Shown in pieces: positions 50,697 to 62,440 of a stretch of DNA of 64,000 nt. Made by a program: the position numbers and the translations under genes. Source of the DNA: Setophaga petechia (taxonomy: Eukaryota > Chordata > Aves > Passeriformes > Parulidae); contig JANCRA010000019.1 of assembly GCA_024362935.1 (NCBI GenBank), positions 4,460,501 to 4,524,500 on the forward strand. The letters are read 5' to 3'. The notes beneath the pieces are model-generated. The model searched no databases and was not told where the DNA came from. It worked only from the letters and a program-made list of their open reading frames with translations. Numbering within the stretch: position 1 is the stretch's first letter; the number at the start of each line of letters is the position of its first letter.

Positions 50697-51289
50697 TCTG
50701 TCTGCTCATACTCCTACTAGCACAGCACTGAGTTATAAATCTTTCTTCTAAAAACCTGTGGATAAGCCAGAGGAACTGTTGCTGAAGTGTGGCATGTTTC
50801 AAAATTTGCCTTGAGAAAATAGAAGAGCCCCAGTTTCAAACTAGGATTAAAATCTTCAATGCTGAAGTGGGTTTTTTCCTAGAGGTGCTAGTTTTACCTC
50901 TGTGGAAACCAGAATCCCCTGGCACCTGTGGAAACTCAGTTTGGAATCAGGAATTCAGCTGTCCAGATGCACTTGTATTCCCTTTGAGTTTCTGAGATCA
51001 TGTATTCCTTTTGAGATTTTTAATGATCCACCTTCTACCCCATTAAAAAGATATATTTAAAAAAAAATATCCTAATCCTTAACTACTGCTCCTTCCTTCT
51101 TTACTTTCTTTCTTCTCTTTTATTTTTTTTTTCCTAAACGCATGTAGGTATACCTGACTCCTTGGAGATCACTTTGTCTCTGTGATTGCAGGAGTCAGTC
51201 AGCAACACGACAGGACTTGCTTGTTTACATAGCTCTGAGGGTTATGACAACACATCAGAATGTACAGGTGCCGTGTAGAGATGCAGCTT

Positions 51290-51575
51290 GCAATTAAGAT
51301 CAGCAAGGCTGACTATTTAATAAAGAATTCCTTCATTTTATAACAGCCCGATCTCATTATGATACACGCAACAAATCAGCTCCATAAAGCTCTGTAAAAA
51401 TTTGTTCTGCCTTGGTATTAAATATTTGTGCTGAAGATTAACAGTTGCAAAACAATTGCATTAATTTAACAGAAAATTAAGCCCATAAATGCTTAAATGC
51501 AATTTCCTTGTAATTGCAGTGAATGTGCTGCCAAAATAATTACAAAACAATTGTTAATTTTTTTTTTTTTTTTAG
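51290..51575. promoter_or_regulatory. Candidate conserved non-coding element (AT-rich, homeodomain/SOX motifs)
   Basis: The block is dense in developmental transcription-factor-like sites: ATTAAT/TTAATT and ATAATTA homeodomain cores, two ACAATTG SOX-type sites, and a perfect 10-bp palindrome AACAATTGTT at 51546-51555 that places two SOX half-sites head to head. It ends in a 16-base poly-T tract (51558-51573) that could serve as a polypyrimidine tract. It lacks simple-repeat decay and resembles the deeply conserved elements of vertebrate gene deserts. Conservation itself cannot be seen from one sequence. Confidence 0.3.
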
Positions 51576-52427
51576 TTCAGTTGGTGGCATTACACCCCTG
51601 CAATATAGCAGTCAGAGGTAAGAAAATCAGGGTACTGTCATACTCTCGATGACAGTCTGGTTTGGCCTTCAGTTAACGTGTGGCTTCAAAGCTGAACCAG
51701 TGCTAAGGTTGCTTACTCAGCACACTAGGGGAGGCTTCTTGCAAAAACCTCTCCTCAGATTTGAGCACTAAGTAGGGGAAATTTCAGGAGTAACCTGCTC
51801 CTTTCAGTCATAAAAAGCTTGTCAGAGCAGCTCTTCATAGGAAAATTCAGTCCTATCAAGTTGCTTTTGAACAATAGCCTCAGAAGGTCTATTTTTCCTT
51901 TTAAATACAGCTCAGAATACCTGCTACTTCCTACTGGCCCAGGATATGGCTAATCTGATGGCTGTCAATAACTTGAAATGTGGAATATTTTTCCTTTTTT
52001 TTAGGTGGGATTTCCTCCTCAGCTTATAATAGTCAACAAGTGGCTGCCATCTGTAAAAAAAGGCTCTAAAATAATGGTTTCTGTAAAATATGCAATCAGA
52101 TACTTTGTTTTTAGCTACAATCAGGCGGAATGTGTGGTCTCTGCAGGTATCATTCCTTTGCTAGGGGATGGAGATTCCTGACACGTGGTGTGCCCTTTAT
52201 CCCAGAGGAAGGCAACAACACGTTAACATGACGCATCCCTCCATTTCAGGGAATTGCAAAGTACACTGATGACACATCAGATACACACTTCTCTTTTGGG
52301 CTTATTCTTTTGGAATCAGCTTTTCCTTTTCCCTTGAGTTTTTTACTTTCTACTGTTTGCCTGCGCTGCCTCTTCTACGGAGTAATTAAAATTATTTTCT
52401 CTGGAACTGTTCCTTTCATATATCAGC

Positions 52428-52452
52428 AAATTCATCCATACTGGATGAATTT
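52428..52452. repeat. Perfect inverted repeat, 11-bp arms, 3-nt loop
   Basis: AAATTCATCCA, then TAC, then TGGATGAATTT: the arms are exact inverted complements. It lies in AT-rich sequence with an upstream TAATTAAAATTATTT stretch. Long enough to form a DNA cruciform or RNA hairpin, but no known factor site is claimed. Confidence 0.85.
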
Positions 52453-54423
52453 CCTATTCCCTGGAAGAAGACTGAGCTTACTGACATAAAATAATCCTTG
52501 GCTCAAGTGACTGAGCGTGGACAGGCAGGCTGGGAATCTGGACAGAGATCCTGCTCTGAGAAAGTCTTGGATCACACTGTGATTCTGAGCCCAGTATTTT
52601 CTCATGTCTCCTCTGCCAAACTATCCTTCTTTTTGCTGTAAAAATCCCCTGCTATCAGCAAAGGTTCACATCTTCCTTACTTGGAGCAGGCCTCACTGAC
52701 ATCTCATCTTATTTATGCTTATAATATAAACTCTGTAGAGAGTTCTGTACAAAGGTGATAGGAGACTTTTAGAATTATGGACACATTTGTCTCTCCTCTG
52801 CCAGCAGTGTTTTTACTGATGTCCTGTTCTCAGCCAGTTTATTTCCATAATTTTTAAATTTTTCTGTCATTTTGACTAGTATTCGTCCATGTTGTTTTTT
52901 ATTTGATATCTTTTTTTGGTAATTTGTTATTGCTTTTTCTCACACTGCTGAACAACTTCTGTGAACATAGTCATGGACACAATTTAATAGACATTTGCTT
53001 GTTTCAAGTGCTTATTCCAATTAGATTGGCCAAATTAAGTTGCAAATGTGCAAGGTTTGTGACTCTGTTTAAATATGAATCTGAAAGTGTTGGACTTTGA
53101 AACCCCACAGATTGAAAGTTTTATTTAAATGCCTTTAAGAGCACTGAGTCTTACATGGAGTAGATTTACATCAATGCAGTGGTGCCATTACCTTGAATAT
53201 GCATGACAGTGGGCTGTATGCCTGAATTCCCATTTTACTTGCCCAATCTCTTCCTAGCTACAGGCTGCTCCTTGTGCTACACTGAAACACAGTTCTCACC
53301 TACATCCCTTGGATTATGACAGACAGCCTGGGTCCAAGTAGCCACCACAATTGCTTTCTAACCATCTAATAGCTACAAGCTTGCAGGCTGTAGAGCTTTT
53401 CTGAAAGAAAAGTGGTATTTTTGCTCTTTTTCTCCTATGGCCCAATGGCTTATCTGTCCCACAGGGGAAGACTGATCAATGAGATATTTCAATGAGGAAC
53501 TAGGAATGCGAAATGAGGGTAAAAGGATGGCAGGGAGCTAAAAATCAAGAAGAATTTGGGTTTGATGTGGAAAAGTCCAGTGTGCTGTGGCCTGCCTTGT
53601 GAGGAAAGGAGTGTGCCTGGAAGGCTGGTGAGTGACAGGATAACAGGAAACCACTGCAATAACCCTGCCTCTCCCCTGCCCACCATCTACCTGTAGGCAC
53701 CAAATTCCTCTCCCTGGAGAAGTTCTCAGTGACCCATTTCCTTCAGTGACTGCCAGGGAGAGCAAGGAGCTTCTGGGACAGGAGGAGCTGGGTTACTGAA
53801 GGGCTCTCCTACATGCACAGCTCCTGACTGTGCATGTGAAGGAGGAAGGGAGAGAGACAGGTGTGTGTTTGCTTGCGTGAGGATCAGTCACACAAACAAA
53901 AAAATAAACAAAATTACATCCAGAAGGGATTTCTCTTTCTAGCTTTCTCTGCCATTGGTTTTGCAAGGAGTTGTGCTAGGTTGTGCAGCTCCTTGTGTGC
54001 GGCAGCTGCTGATGAAAACAATTCACTCGTGCACTTCTGTCCTTTGAGCCTGTGTTTTCAAAGCTTCCTCTGTTTTCCTGCCTCTTACTCATATCACCAA
54101 GGGCTGGGACTGGAAAAATGCATGCAGGTCAGTGCCTGCTTCTGAGTCTTCCAGGTACTCCTGAGCTTGAGCAATAAGATATAGCATAAATTTGGCTTCT
54201 TCCATTTCCCCCCCACCTCTCAATGATAGTGAGGAGCTGATCTTGTTTTTAAGTACCTTCAATTTCCTGTCCAAATTAGTAATTTTCTTTAAACTCCATC
54301 CACACCACCTCATGTTTTCAGTGGGAGTCTCTAACCATTTCAAAAGCAGGCAGCTAGGAAAACAGATATCCATGTGCTATCACAGAGTGATGGGTTTGGC
54401 TGAAGAAATTGGCATCTCTTGAC

Positions 54424-54582
54424 TATTCTGATATCAAAAGAGTTCCTTTGTCTTATTCTGTGTTTTCTGGCAGCTTTGAGAGGTTCTTCACTTGATGATT
54501 CATCAAATCTTAAGGATTTTGCTTTGCAAAAGCTTCCCCTGCTTCTAGTGTGTCCTTTTGCCCTTGCTTTATAGTCATGGAT
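54424..54582 (-). CDS. Candidate internal coding exon, unknown protein
   Basis: The minus-strand ORF at 54340-55062 is the longest in the window (240 codons). Its last third, residues 161-216, differs in character from the proline/cysteine-rich GC-driven part before it: basic and serine-rich, with 'SLRFDESSSEEPLKAARK' and then 'RQRNSFDIRIVKR'. Such runs are typical of phosphorylated cytoplasmic linkers in membrane or scaffold proteins. A fair splice acceptor (minus 'cattctgtgctcag', AG at 54583-54584) would start the exon in phase 0 at residue 161. The only nearby donor, GTCAAG after residue 213 (GT at 54422-54423), is weak, giving 53 codons, phase 0 at both ends. Alternatively the frame runs to the stop at 54340. 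I could not match the peptide to a named protein. It could still be chance: one ORF of this length in 64 kb is not improbable. Confidence 0.3.
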
Positions 54583-57500
54583 CTGAGCACAGAATGCCCT
54601 TGTGGCGTGGCTGTGGTCTCTGCTGAGCCTGCATTGAGAGCTGGGCTCGGCTGCTGCAGTGTGGGTGAGCAGCATGTCACGTGGAGACACACAGCCCCAA
54701 ACTCTGGGCCCTTTCTGTGTAATGCCAGGGGGGTGACAGTGTCCTGTGGGACACAATGAGCCCTTTGCTAGGTGCAGGAGCTGTGCAGAGCGAAGCCACT
54801 GGCAGGGCCCTGCTGCAGGTGCTCCTGGGTCACAGCTGTGCCACAGGCAGGGTCTGGCTGTGCCTGCTCTGCCTTCCTGGGGCAGGGGGCCTTTCTGACC
54901 ACTAGAAGGTGAGAGGGACCCTGGAGCAAACCTTGGCATGCTGTGAGGTGGCAATATGGGTACACACTGAGAGCAGTGGGACGCATATATCCCAAAAGCA
55001 GAAGGACTTGGACACCTAACATCAAGGGGAAACCAAGGAAACCAAACACTCAGGGTTTTCAAGTGGCAGCTGAAGTGCCTTCAACCCATGAGCAGAGTCA
55101 GACAGATGTGAGTCAGCCTCAAATATTGTCTTTTCTCTGGTTTACAGCAGACACATACTTTAAAGTTCTGCATATCATCCTCGTCATGAAATCTCCTGAT
55201 TCAGAGACTTCTCTAAACCACCTAAGATTTTTGTGTATGCTCTCCCTCCCCAATTGCTTGGAGTACTGAAAACCACAGCCTTTGCTGGCAGACAATAAGT
55301 ATTCAACAAGAAAAAAAAAAAAAGAAAAAAAAGAACGGCTGTTGAGGAGGCTTAGAACATGTCTCAACATTTTCTACAGGTTTTTTCCTTTCTTGAGGCA
55401 ATCAGAGCAATGCCTGAGTTTTGCACCTGCCATGGGCAAGTGCCTCTGTCTTTTAGTGAAATAACTTTATGCATTTTTAGTGCAAGCCCTGGCCTGCTTT
55501 GTATCCTGCTTTACCTGAATGATTATATCTTTTTTACTTCGTTAACTTTTCAATAGGCTATGAAAACAAAAGCTGTCACTCTGATACCTGCCATTTGATA
55601 TTCAGCAATGCCTTCAGTACAAAAAGACCCCCTCCATCTCTCAGCCCCCGCCTCCAAGCATCACTTGGCATGATCCTGCTTGTAGCTGTTCACTATATCA
55701 ATATGTAAAACCTTCCCCTATCAATGCTTCTTTCAGCAGTAACCCTAACATCTGCAAGTATAAGCTTTGCTACAGTTATATGAGTGAGTTTGATAGAGAA
55801 ATCAAAATTACTGTCCAGTGAAATATCAGGCTGTGACCATTAAGGCATCTCAGGAAGTACCTGTTTGGGCAGACAAATCTACAAGGCCCAAGAAAACTTC
55901 TCTGAGTACGTAAACAAATGAAAATGTTATAATTTGGTATGGTTGGACTTAAGAACCCTGGGAATTCCCAGAACTATGTTTCAGATTCACAGAAATCATA
56001 AAAATTAGTTCTGCGGTTAGCTCATGTTCTGTGGCAAGAAGTCTTCTAAAGTCTGTTTTTCTAAGATATCTAGGTTTTATTTGACTGTATATCTAAATTA
56101 TTACTTTGAAAGCCTCTACATCTATTAATGCTAGGAAAGGGATCCCTCTAGACCTCTGCAGTCCAAAGACAGACTCTTGGCTCTTCATAAGGGCCAGCTC
56201 TCAGAAGACAGATAGGGGGCTTAGAGTGGGTGGGCTATAACATCCTCATTTATTCAAATAACCTTCACTTGAGAGATTCCTCAGATGAGGAAAATCTGCC
56301 TGGGAAACACAGAGACCACATAATAGAGCAGTGTACAGCTCAACAGGCAGGAGGGTAGGTAAAAGTAAACAAAAGGATATGTGTTTTGGGGGAGGAATAT
56401 TTTTTTGGATGGATTCAAGCTGGAGGTGTAAGGGTACACAGAAAGCCACAAATTGCTGAGGACAGAGCAGTTTGCAGATCAAATGAATCTAATGTTGCTT
56501 TGGGATGTAATGGCCCTGATGAACTGATTTGCCAGCACTTTCTCCTGAGAAGAGATGGGATTAAAACTCTGAATGTGTTTCTGGTGGCCTCAGGTCTGGT
56601 GATTCAGGGAGCAGCTTTTTCAGTCACTGACTTCTTTTCTGCTCTATATCCACACATGGGTGCAGAGACTAGGGAACTGAAAGTCTGGATTTCAATTGAA
56701 ATGAATGCTTCTGGGTATCCCTGTTTAGAGTGAGCAGCTCTAACCCTGGACATTAAGAGAGCTATGGTTTGGGGGAGTGTTGAGCCTGTGTCCTCTGAAT
56801 GTGAGTCTTTTTATGTCCTCTCAGGTTGGGCAATACAACAGAAGGTTTTGATAACCTGTCTTCTGCTGCCCAGATAAGACAGTTATGAAAATGTAAATCA
56901 AATGCTTTTAGCATATCAAATCTCCAGTGATGTTAATGGGAACTAACAGGACCTTGAATTCTCAACAATTACCAAAATCAGGTCATTTCTACTTACCGGT
57001 TTAACCATGTGTCTATCTTCCTACATTCTTTCTTCTCTGTTTCACATCCTTTCTAAAATCCATTTTTCTTGCATCTGTCAAAGATGGTTGCAGACTGTAC
57101 CTTAAAACAGAAGATGACCAAACTCACAGTATTAATCAAAAAAATTCTCATAGCTTGTTCCCTTTTTGGAAGAATTAAAGTGTCTCTCTGAAAAAATTTG
57201 GCTTTCCTAATGGGATTCTGAAGTATGTAGAACGCTGTAAGGATCTTATGGATAAATGTCAGTGCACCTCTCTACAAATCAAGCACTATTTTGAGACTGT
57301 GAATTGTGATTTCATTGGATTTTAGGAAGAAGCCTGGCCAGCTAAATGCTCTAGGAAAGACAGAGAACTCTAAGAATGGACTTTTCAAAGACTTTATTTG
57401 TTCCTTGCAAAAGTATCTCTTAAAATGTTCAAATTCTTGTCCATCTTATATCACTGGGGTTTAGCACGTTGTAAATGGTTTAGACATGAATCAAACATCT

Positions 57501-58599
57501 CCCTTTCCCCTTGGCTTTGAAACTCTTTTCCTGAAATTTGACTGGGTCTGTATAACCAATGTTGTTAATTCCCAGTGTAATTTTATGTAGTGAATTTGTG
57601 CAAAGAACCTGGCAGTTTGACAGTAAATAATGATTCCAGGTCAAGAAATATGCTCTTAATTATTTCATGATCTCAGTGTCTTAAGGGAAGGCATTGAACA
57701 GGCCCTGGAGCAAGGAAATAAAATGTTTCTTAATTCCAAAAAACCTCCTCCTGAATTAATTTCTGGGCTTTAGATAGATAGCAGCTATTCTGTTCTTTAA
57801 GGTGTCAAACCTGTATTTCTTTGGCTGACTCTGAACTCAAGCACACAAAGTATTCCAAAGAAATGTTTAATTTTCTAGAAATATGTGGCTATATAAGTCA
57901 TCTTCTTGTTAAAATGGGGAAAATAGGGCATATTTTGGGTGCTTGCACTTGAGTTTGGAATACCAGATTGCAGCACGTTTTTGAAAATATGACTAACATT
58001 TCAGGGGAATGTGATTCCAGTTTTCAAGTTCCACTGTTAGAACCTGTTGCAAGCTGGTGGTAAAACTCCTCTTTTGGCCTCCCAAATAGTGGCCCTACCT
58101 ACAGTACAAAACATTCCTAGTTCTATCATCTTGGCATTAATTATCCTAATCTCTTTTCTAATGTTCAAGCTGTTAATTTAACCACGTTGTCTAAACTTGC
58201 ATTGGAAATGGGGCTGGATTTGTTGCCTTGCATGTGCAGACAGAAAAGCTGAAGGTAGCTTATCAAAATAAGTATAAGATAACAGAACTCTGGGTTGGTA
58301 GGGGAAAAAAAAAGAAGAAAAAGAAGAAGAAATAAGATATTTGTGAGCCTTTTTAAAAAAACATTGCAGAATTCTGAGTTTATCTGCAGCTGGCTTTAAA
58401 AACAGGTGGAGCTTCAAAAAATCCACCTTCCTGAATACTTTCTCAAATAAAGAAAAAGGTAATTTCTTAGCTCTGTCTGTGGAGATTTAAACACAGACCA
58501 CTGAGCTATGAGCAGGAGTTATGAATGTCAGATTCACGAATACCTTACTCTTCCTTTTATGGACCATGAAAATTGTTCTTCCTGTCCATATTGAATTTT

Positions 58600-58790
58600 C
58601 ATACAAATGCCAGTTTGCACACAGACGTTTTGTAAGCATTGGTGAGTTAAATTAATCTCTTAATTGGCTGGCTAAGATCTCCAATGCAATGCAGACAGAG
58701 TGCCTTAATCTACATGAAAATGGTAAAGCGCCATAAAAATCCTGGTGAACAGGTGTTTGTCACAAGATTCATTATAAGAAATCTTGTGGG
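58600..58790. promoter_or_regulatory. Candidate conserved non-coding element
   Basis: AT-rich sequence with 'gttaaattaatctcttaatt', 'caatgcaatgcag' and 'gccttaatctacatg' segments, rich in homeodomain-type TTAAT/ATTAA cores and lacking simple repeats. A 9-bp inverted repeat (CACAAGATT at 58761-58769 and AATCTTGTG at 58780-58788) closes the block. The resemblance to vertebrate developmental elements is impressionistic and needs alignment to be tested. Confidence 0.25.
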
Positions 58791-58989
58791 CCAGACCAGC
58801 TCAGCAGATGTGGCAGTGGCTGTGTGATGTGTCAAGTGACCTGTCCCCTCCTTTCAGAAGGTAAGGTTTTACCTCTGACACAACTGTCTTCAAACCACAT
58901 AAGTGACTTCAGATTTTATGCTGACAATTCAACACTTTGCCTAAGCTTTAATCTAGAAAACTGTTGACTTTTTGGTCATGGGACTTGTG

Positions 58990-59090
58990 AGTTGTAACTG
59001 CACAATTGAGGAAATTAGTGTGTGAGAGTGCAAGGGGTCAGACTGGATGGGTGCAATGGTCTGTTCTGGCCCCAGATGGTGTAAACTGGG
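58990..59090 (+). repeat. Ancient CR1 3' tail (short)
   Basis: 'gcaaggggtcagactggatg' followed by 'caatggtctgttctggcc' matches the same old CR1 3' terminus seen at 33780-33965 ('gaggtcagactagatgatca' then 'cccttctggcc'). Only about 100 bases are recognisable. Sense orientation. Confidence 0.55.
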
Positions 59091-61290
59091 ATAAGAATGT
59101 GGCCTCCACTCTGCTTGTTTGACAATAAAAAAGTGGTACCATATAAATAATAGTTGGTTCTAGTAATTGCACATAAAATATATGAAATGTGCACCTATAG
59201 TACAGTGTAAACAGTGGCTCGTATCAGTAATTTTACATAAAATATGAATTCACATGGAACTGCCTTTTGTTGTTTGTTACACAGAATATATGTTTTCTGC
59301 CAAAAACATTGAGTAAAAATACATGAGGATAGGAAAGAGCTTTAAATGTTGAAAACCCTTGAGTAATCCCTTTCCCCCCACTGCATTTTCTCTGAGAGCA
59401 AGGGCTCAGGACCTGCCGTAACGGTCCGTGTCCTAGCAGGGCTTTTCAAACATGGGTTTTTGCTCCTTCTGTGCACTCCTCACTTGGATGCCATTCCATC
59501 TGACTCCAAAAGGAGCGAGTACAAATTAAAGAAAGAATGCAGCCCTAACGCCTACACCCAGAAGCTTTCAAAACAGAAGGCTGCTACACCTGTGGGGATA
59601 GAACAAGTGTATCAGTGTCCTGGGCTCTGCCCCGGCTCGTCTGCCTTTGTTAGCTGGAATGTGCCGATGAAACAATCAGGTGCAGTAGGCGCGTGGCAGC
59701 CTGCTTAAAAAACGATTCTTTGGAGACAGGGAGTGGGCTGTGAATCATGCATGCACATAATCTGATGATAACAATTTTAAATGTGGTGATTAGTGTATAA
59801 TGGAAAGTATTGTGCTATTTGGTATGATTTGTCTGCCACTGCAGTACCCAGTGTTTAAAAGGTCCCATCTTCTATGCAAAACCTGATTCATTCTGTAGCA
59901 AAAGAATAAGGCAACTTTAGGAGTATTTAGGTACTTGTATCTTCCTCACACACCATACGCATGTGTGTACATATATAGAGACCTTTTGGCTTGCTGTCCC
60001 AGCCTAAAAGCATGGACGTGCTCCTGGGCAGCTCACAAAGCAGGATACCTCACCGTGGAGCTTACAGGCTCAGTTGTGAACTCCAAGTACTGCCAAAACC
60101 AGCCTTCAGGTGCTATGCAGGCATCTAGAAGTGCAGAAATGCCATTGAGAATACCAGGCCAGAAATCAAGATGCATCAAGCTGTTCAGCTTGACAAATGT
60201 GGCCAGCAGGATGCAGCTTTATGACTGGTCCTTTGCTTCAGGTACCTTTTGTGAGACTACAGCTCCAATTATACATCTGTCCCCTTTGAATGCTGGGAGA
60301 ATATAAGTAATCATCCATGCCATTGAAGGGTATTAGTGTTAAAAACATTAAAAATAGAGTGGGAATCTCTGGGGTTTGGTAGGAAAATTGTGAGGCAGAA
60401 AGGCTGTGTTTCAATTGTGCCAGTGATTGAAATGCACAATTAAATTTTTTCACTTTGGGACTAGACATGTGTCATGTTTACTTTTGGTGAGATTCATTTT
60501 GGTGGTATCTTGTAGCATCAACTTTCCATTTCAGGTTTTAGCTCACTGGTCATTTATAATCCAAATAGATTCAGGGCAAATACCTGTTGACAGGGAAAAA
60601 AAAACAAAGGAAGCAAACAAAAATAAAGAAGAAAAACCATGGTAAAGCCAGGTGTCCTCATGAAGTCCTCTGACAAGATGAATCATGATTTGGGAGAATT
60701 AATAACTGTAGACAGCATTGTAAGTTTTTCCTTTTCTAAATCACTGAACCTGTGTGTGTCCTTCCCATGAATACATAACAAATGTGATCAGGAAGTGAAT
60801 TAATAGATCATTTGGCTTCTATTTACTCATATACAGGAGTTCATAAAGAATACCTATTTTTCACATAGCTTTAGGGCCAGATGTAGTTCTTGCTTTGGCC
60901 AGCCAAGGTCGATCATGTATGAATGACGTGCATAGGAAACCCAAAAGTGCAATTATTTTGGATATAATGAAAAGTTACATAAAATACATGAGTGAAATTT
61001 GTGCTTATAAATTTCATCTCAGTTTTAATCTTGAACAATGCAAGCCAGGGTGGAGGCTCTCCATCCAGCATTGGCACCCTGCTTCTGTTTGACTGAAGGA
61101 TGTAGCCAGAAAGATATTTCCATAATGAGGCTTTGGATACCCCACTGAAGTGGCTGCCTGGATACTCATGTGAATCTGATGTAATCACGTTTGAAACACC
61201 AATGGCCAGCTCTTATACAAGTCGATTGGATTGTAGACAGAAGTATTACTTTCCTGGAAGCATTTGCAATGAACCAAATCTTCAGTGTGT

Positions 61291-61334
61291 ACACACACAC
61301 CACATGCACACACGCACACACACACACACACACA
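61291..61334. repeat. CA dinucleotide microsatellite (interrupted)
   Basis: CA units interrupted by CATG and CG occupy 61291-61334, followed by a purine-rich stretch with A and G runs to about 61372. They encode the His/Thr-repeat parts of plus ORFs and Val/Cys-repeat parts of the minus ORF 61166-61546, which are artefacts. Confidence 0.9.
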
Positions 61335-62129
61335 AAGAATAAAAAGGAAAAAAAAGGGGTAAAAAAGGTGGAGACTGTGTAAAAAGGGCAGCTATTGTTG
61401 GCAATGGAAAAGCTTCTAGACTCCACCTGCCTTGCCTGTGCCAGTATCTTTAAGTACCACCTTTCCTGACATGTTGAATTCACATTGCTGTCAAACCTGA
61501 GTATTAGGTGGATAGATATGCAAGCCCACACTAGCAGCCAGAACATTTAGGGGAAGTGTCAACAATTTTCTGCAAACACTGTATGTGGTATCTTGCAGGG
61601 AGTTTGCTCAGGAGCACATGCACAGTGTGAAGCAATGTGCTTGTATTTTACAAGCTGCACGTTGTGTGCCAGTCAACTGCACTGCCCAGCAATGGAAAAA
61701 ATTACATTGATGGGGGATCTCTGACAGCTGAGGATCAGACAGCCGAGCCTGATGCCAAACAATAATAAATGTACATGTTGGGAAATCTCCCTGGATAACC
61801 GAGGTTACACTCTGACCTAAATGATAGAAAAGTAAGAGAATAAATTCTCCTGCACACTAGTCTCTAAATCCCCAGACCTCACTGCACTGTAATAAACCTG
61901 ACCTGATATTGCCCACAGTGCTGGAGATCCTGTTACCTACTCAATGCAAGGCTGCAGCTGCACAGGCATTTCAAGCAAGTGCAAGTCTGCTGCTGGAAGG
62001 AGCAAAGCTGCAGCACCTGAGCAGCCTCCTAGAGCAGGATCTAGGGCATGGTTGCTCGTTTTTGGAGAAGCCATGAAACCAGTAGCCAGGGCTGTTTAAG
62101 AAAATTCAGTCCTGCTTTGTTCATTGGGC

Positions 62130-62440
62130 TGCAGGCCTGGGAGGGGGAAGGTTATGTGTCAGGAGGTGCGTTTGATGAGAAACTTTGCTGGTGAGGGCTT
62201 GTGAGTGGGACAGAGCACAAAGAGGTGTGTTGTGAAGTGAGGTGGGAGTTAACCTCTATTTGGGACTTAGCAGGAAAGGTAAGGTGGGGCAAAATTGTGA
62301 TGGGCTTTGAAGATAAGGCCAAGAAATTTGTGCTGCAAATGATGAAAAAGGGGAAGGGCTTACACCAAAGGTAGCACATAGCCATCAGTAGGAAAGAAAA
62401 GGTTAGCAGCAGCATTTTGATTATCTCAAGGGGGACCCTT
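62130..62440. repeat. Probable ancient interspersed repeat, family uncertain
   Basis: 'gtgatgggctttgaagataa', 'gccaagaaatttgtgctgca' and 'ttagcagcagcattttgatt' occur in the order known to me from an old amniote repeat (roughly 'gggctttgaaggtgag', 'caacttgaatttgatg', 'ttagcagcagcattctgaat'). The purine-rich G/A bias makes the minus strand open (ORF 62152-62415), which I do not consider a gene. The assignment is a memory-based resemblance. Confidence 0.4.

Larger units (their letters stand above)
50697..54339. other. Unique non-coding DNA
   Basis: It contains the conserved-element candidate at 51290-51575, a 42-nt splice-bounded segment at 51576-51617, and a perfect 11-bp inverted repeat at 52428-52452. 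ORFs of up to 94 codons (53861-54145 plus, 54089-54373 minus) look random. No repeat family is recognised. Confidence 0.5.
55063..62129. other. Mostly unique non-coding DNA
   Basis: It contains A-rich tracts at 55309-55331 and 58306-58332, a conserved-element candidate at 58600-58790, an ancient CR1 tail at 58990-59090 and the CA microsatellite at 61291-61334. Minus-strand reading of 58479-58514 shows tRNA A-box-like and B-box-like sequences unusually close together. ORFs of up to 126 codons (61166-61546 minus) are produced by the CA repeat or look random; the plus ORFs 59460-59708 and 59935-60306 have no recognisable domain. Confidence 0.5.

Noticed and set aside
58858..58860. A 3-nt exon between a strong acceptor ('cccctcctttcag') and donor GTAAGG
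   Set aside because: Abutting acceptor and donor signals arise by chance; no further evidence for a 3-nt exon.
61166..61546. 126-codon minus ORF with a Cys/Val-rich segment
   Set aside because: The segment is the antisense reading of the CA microsatellite.
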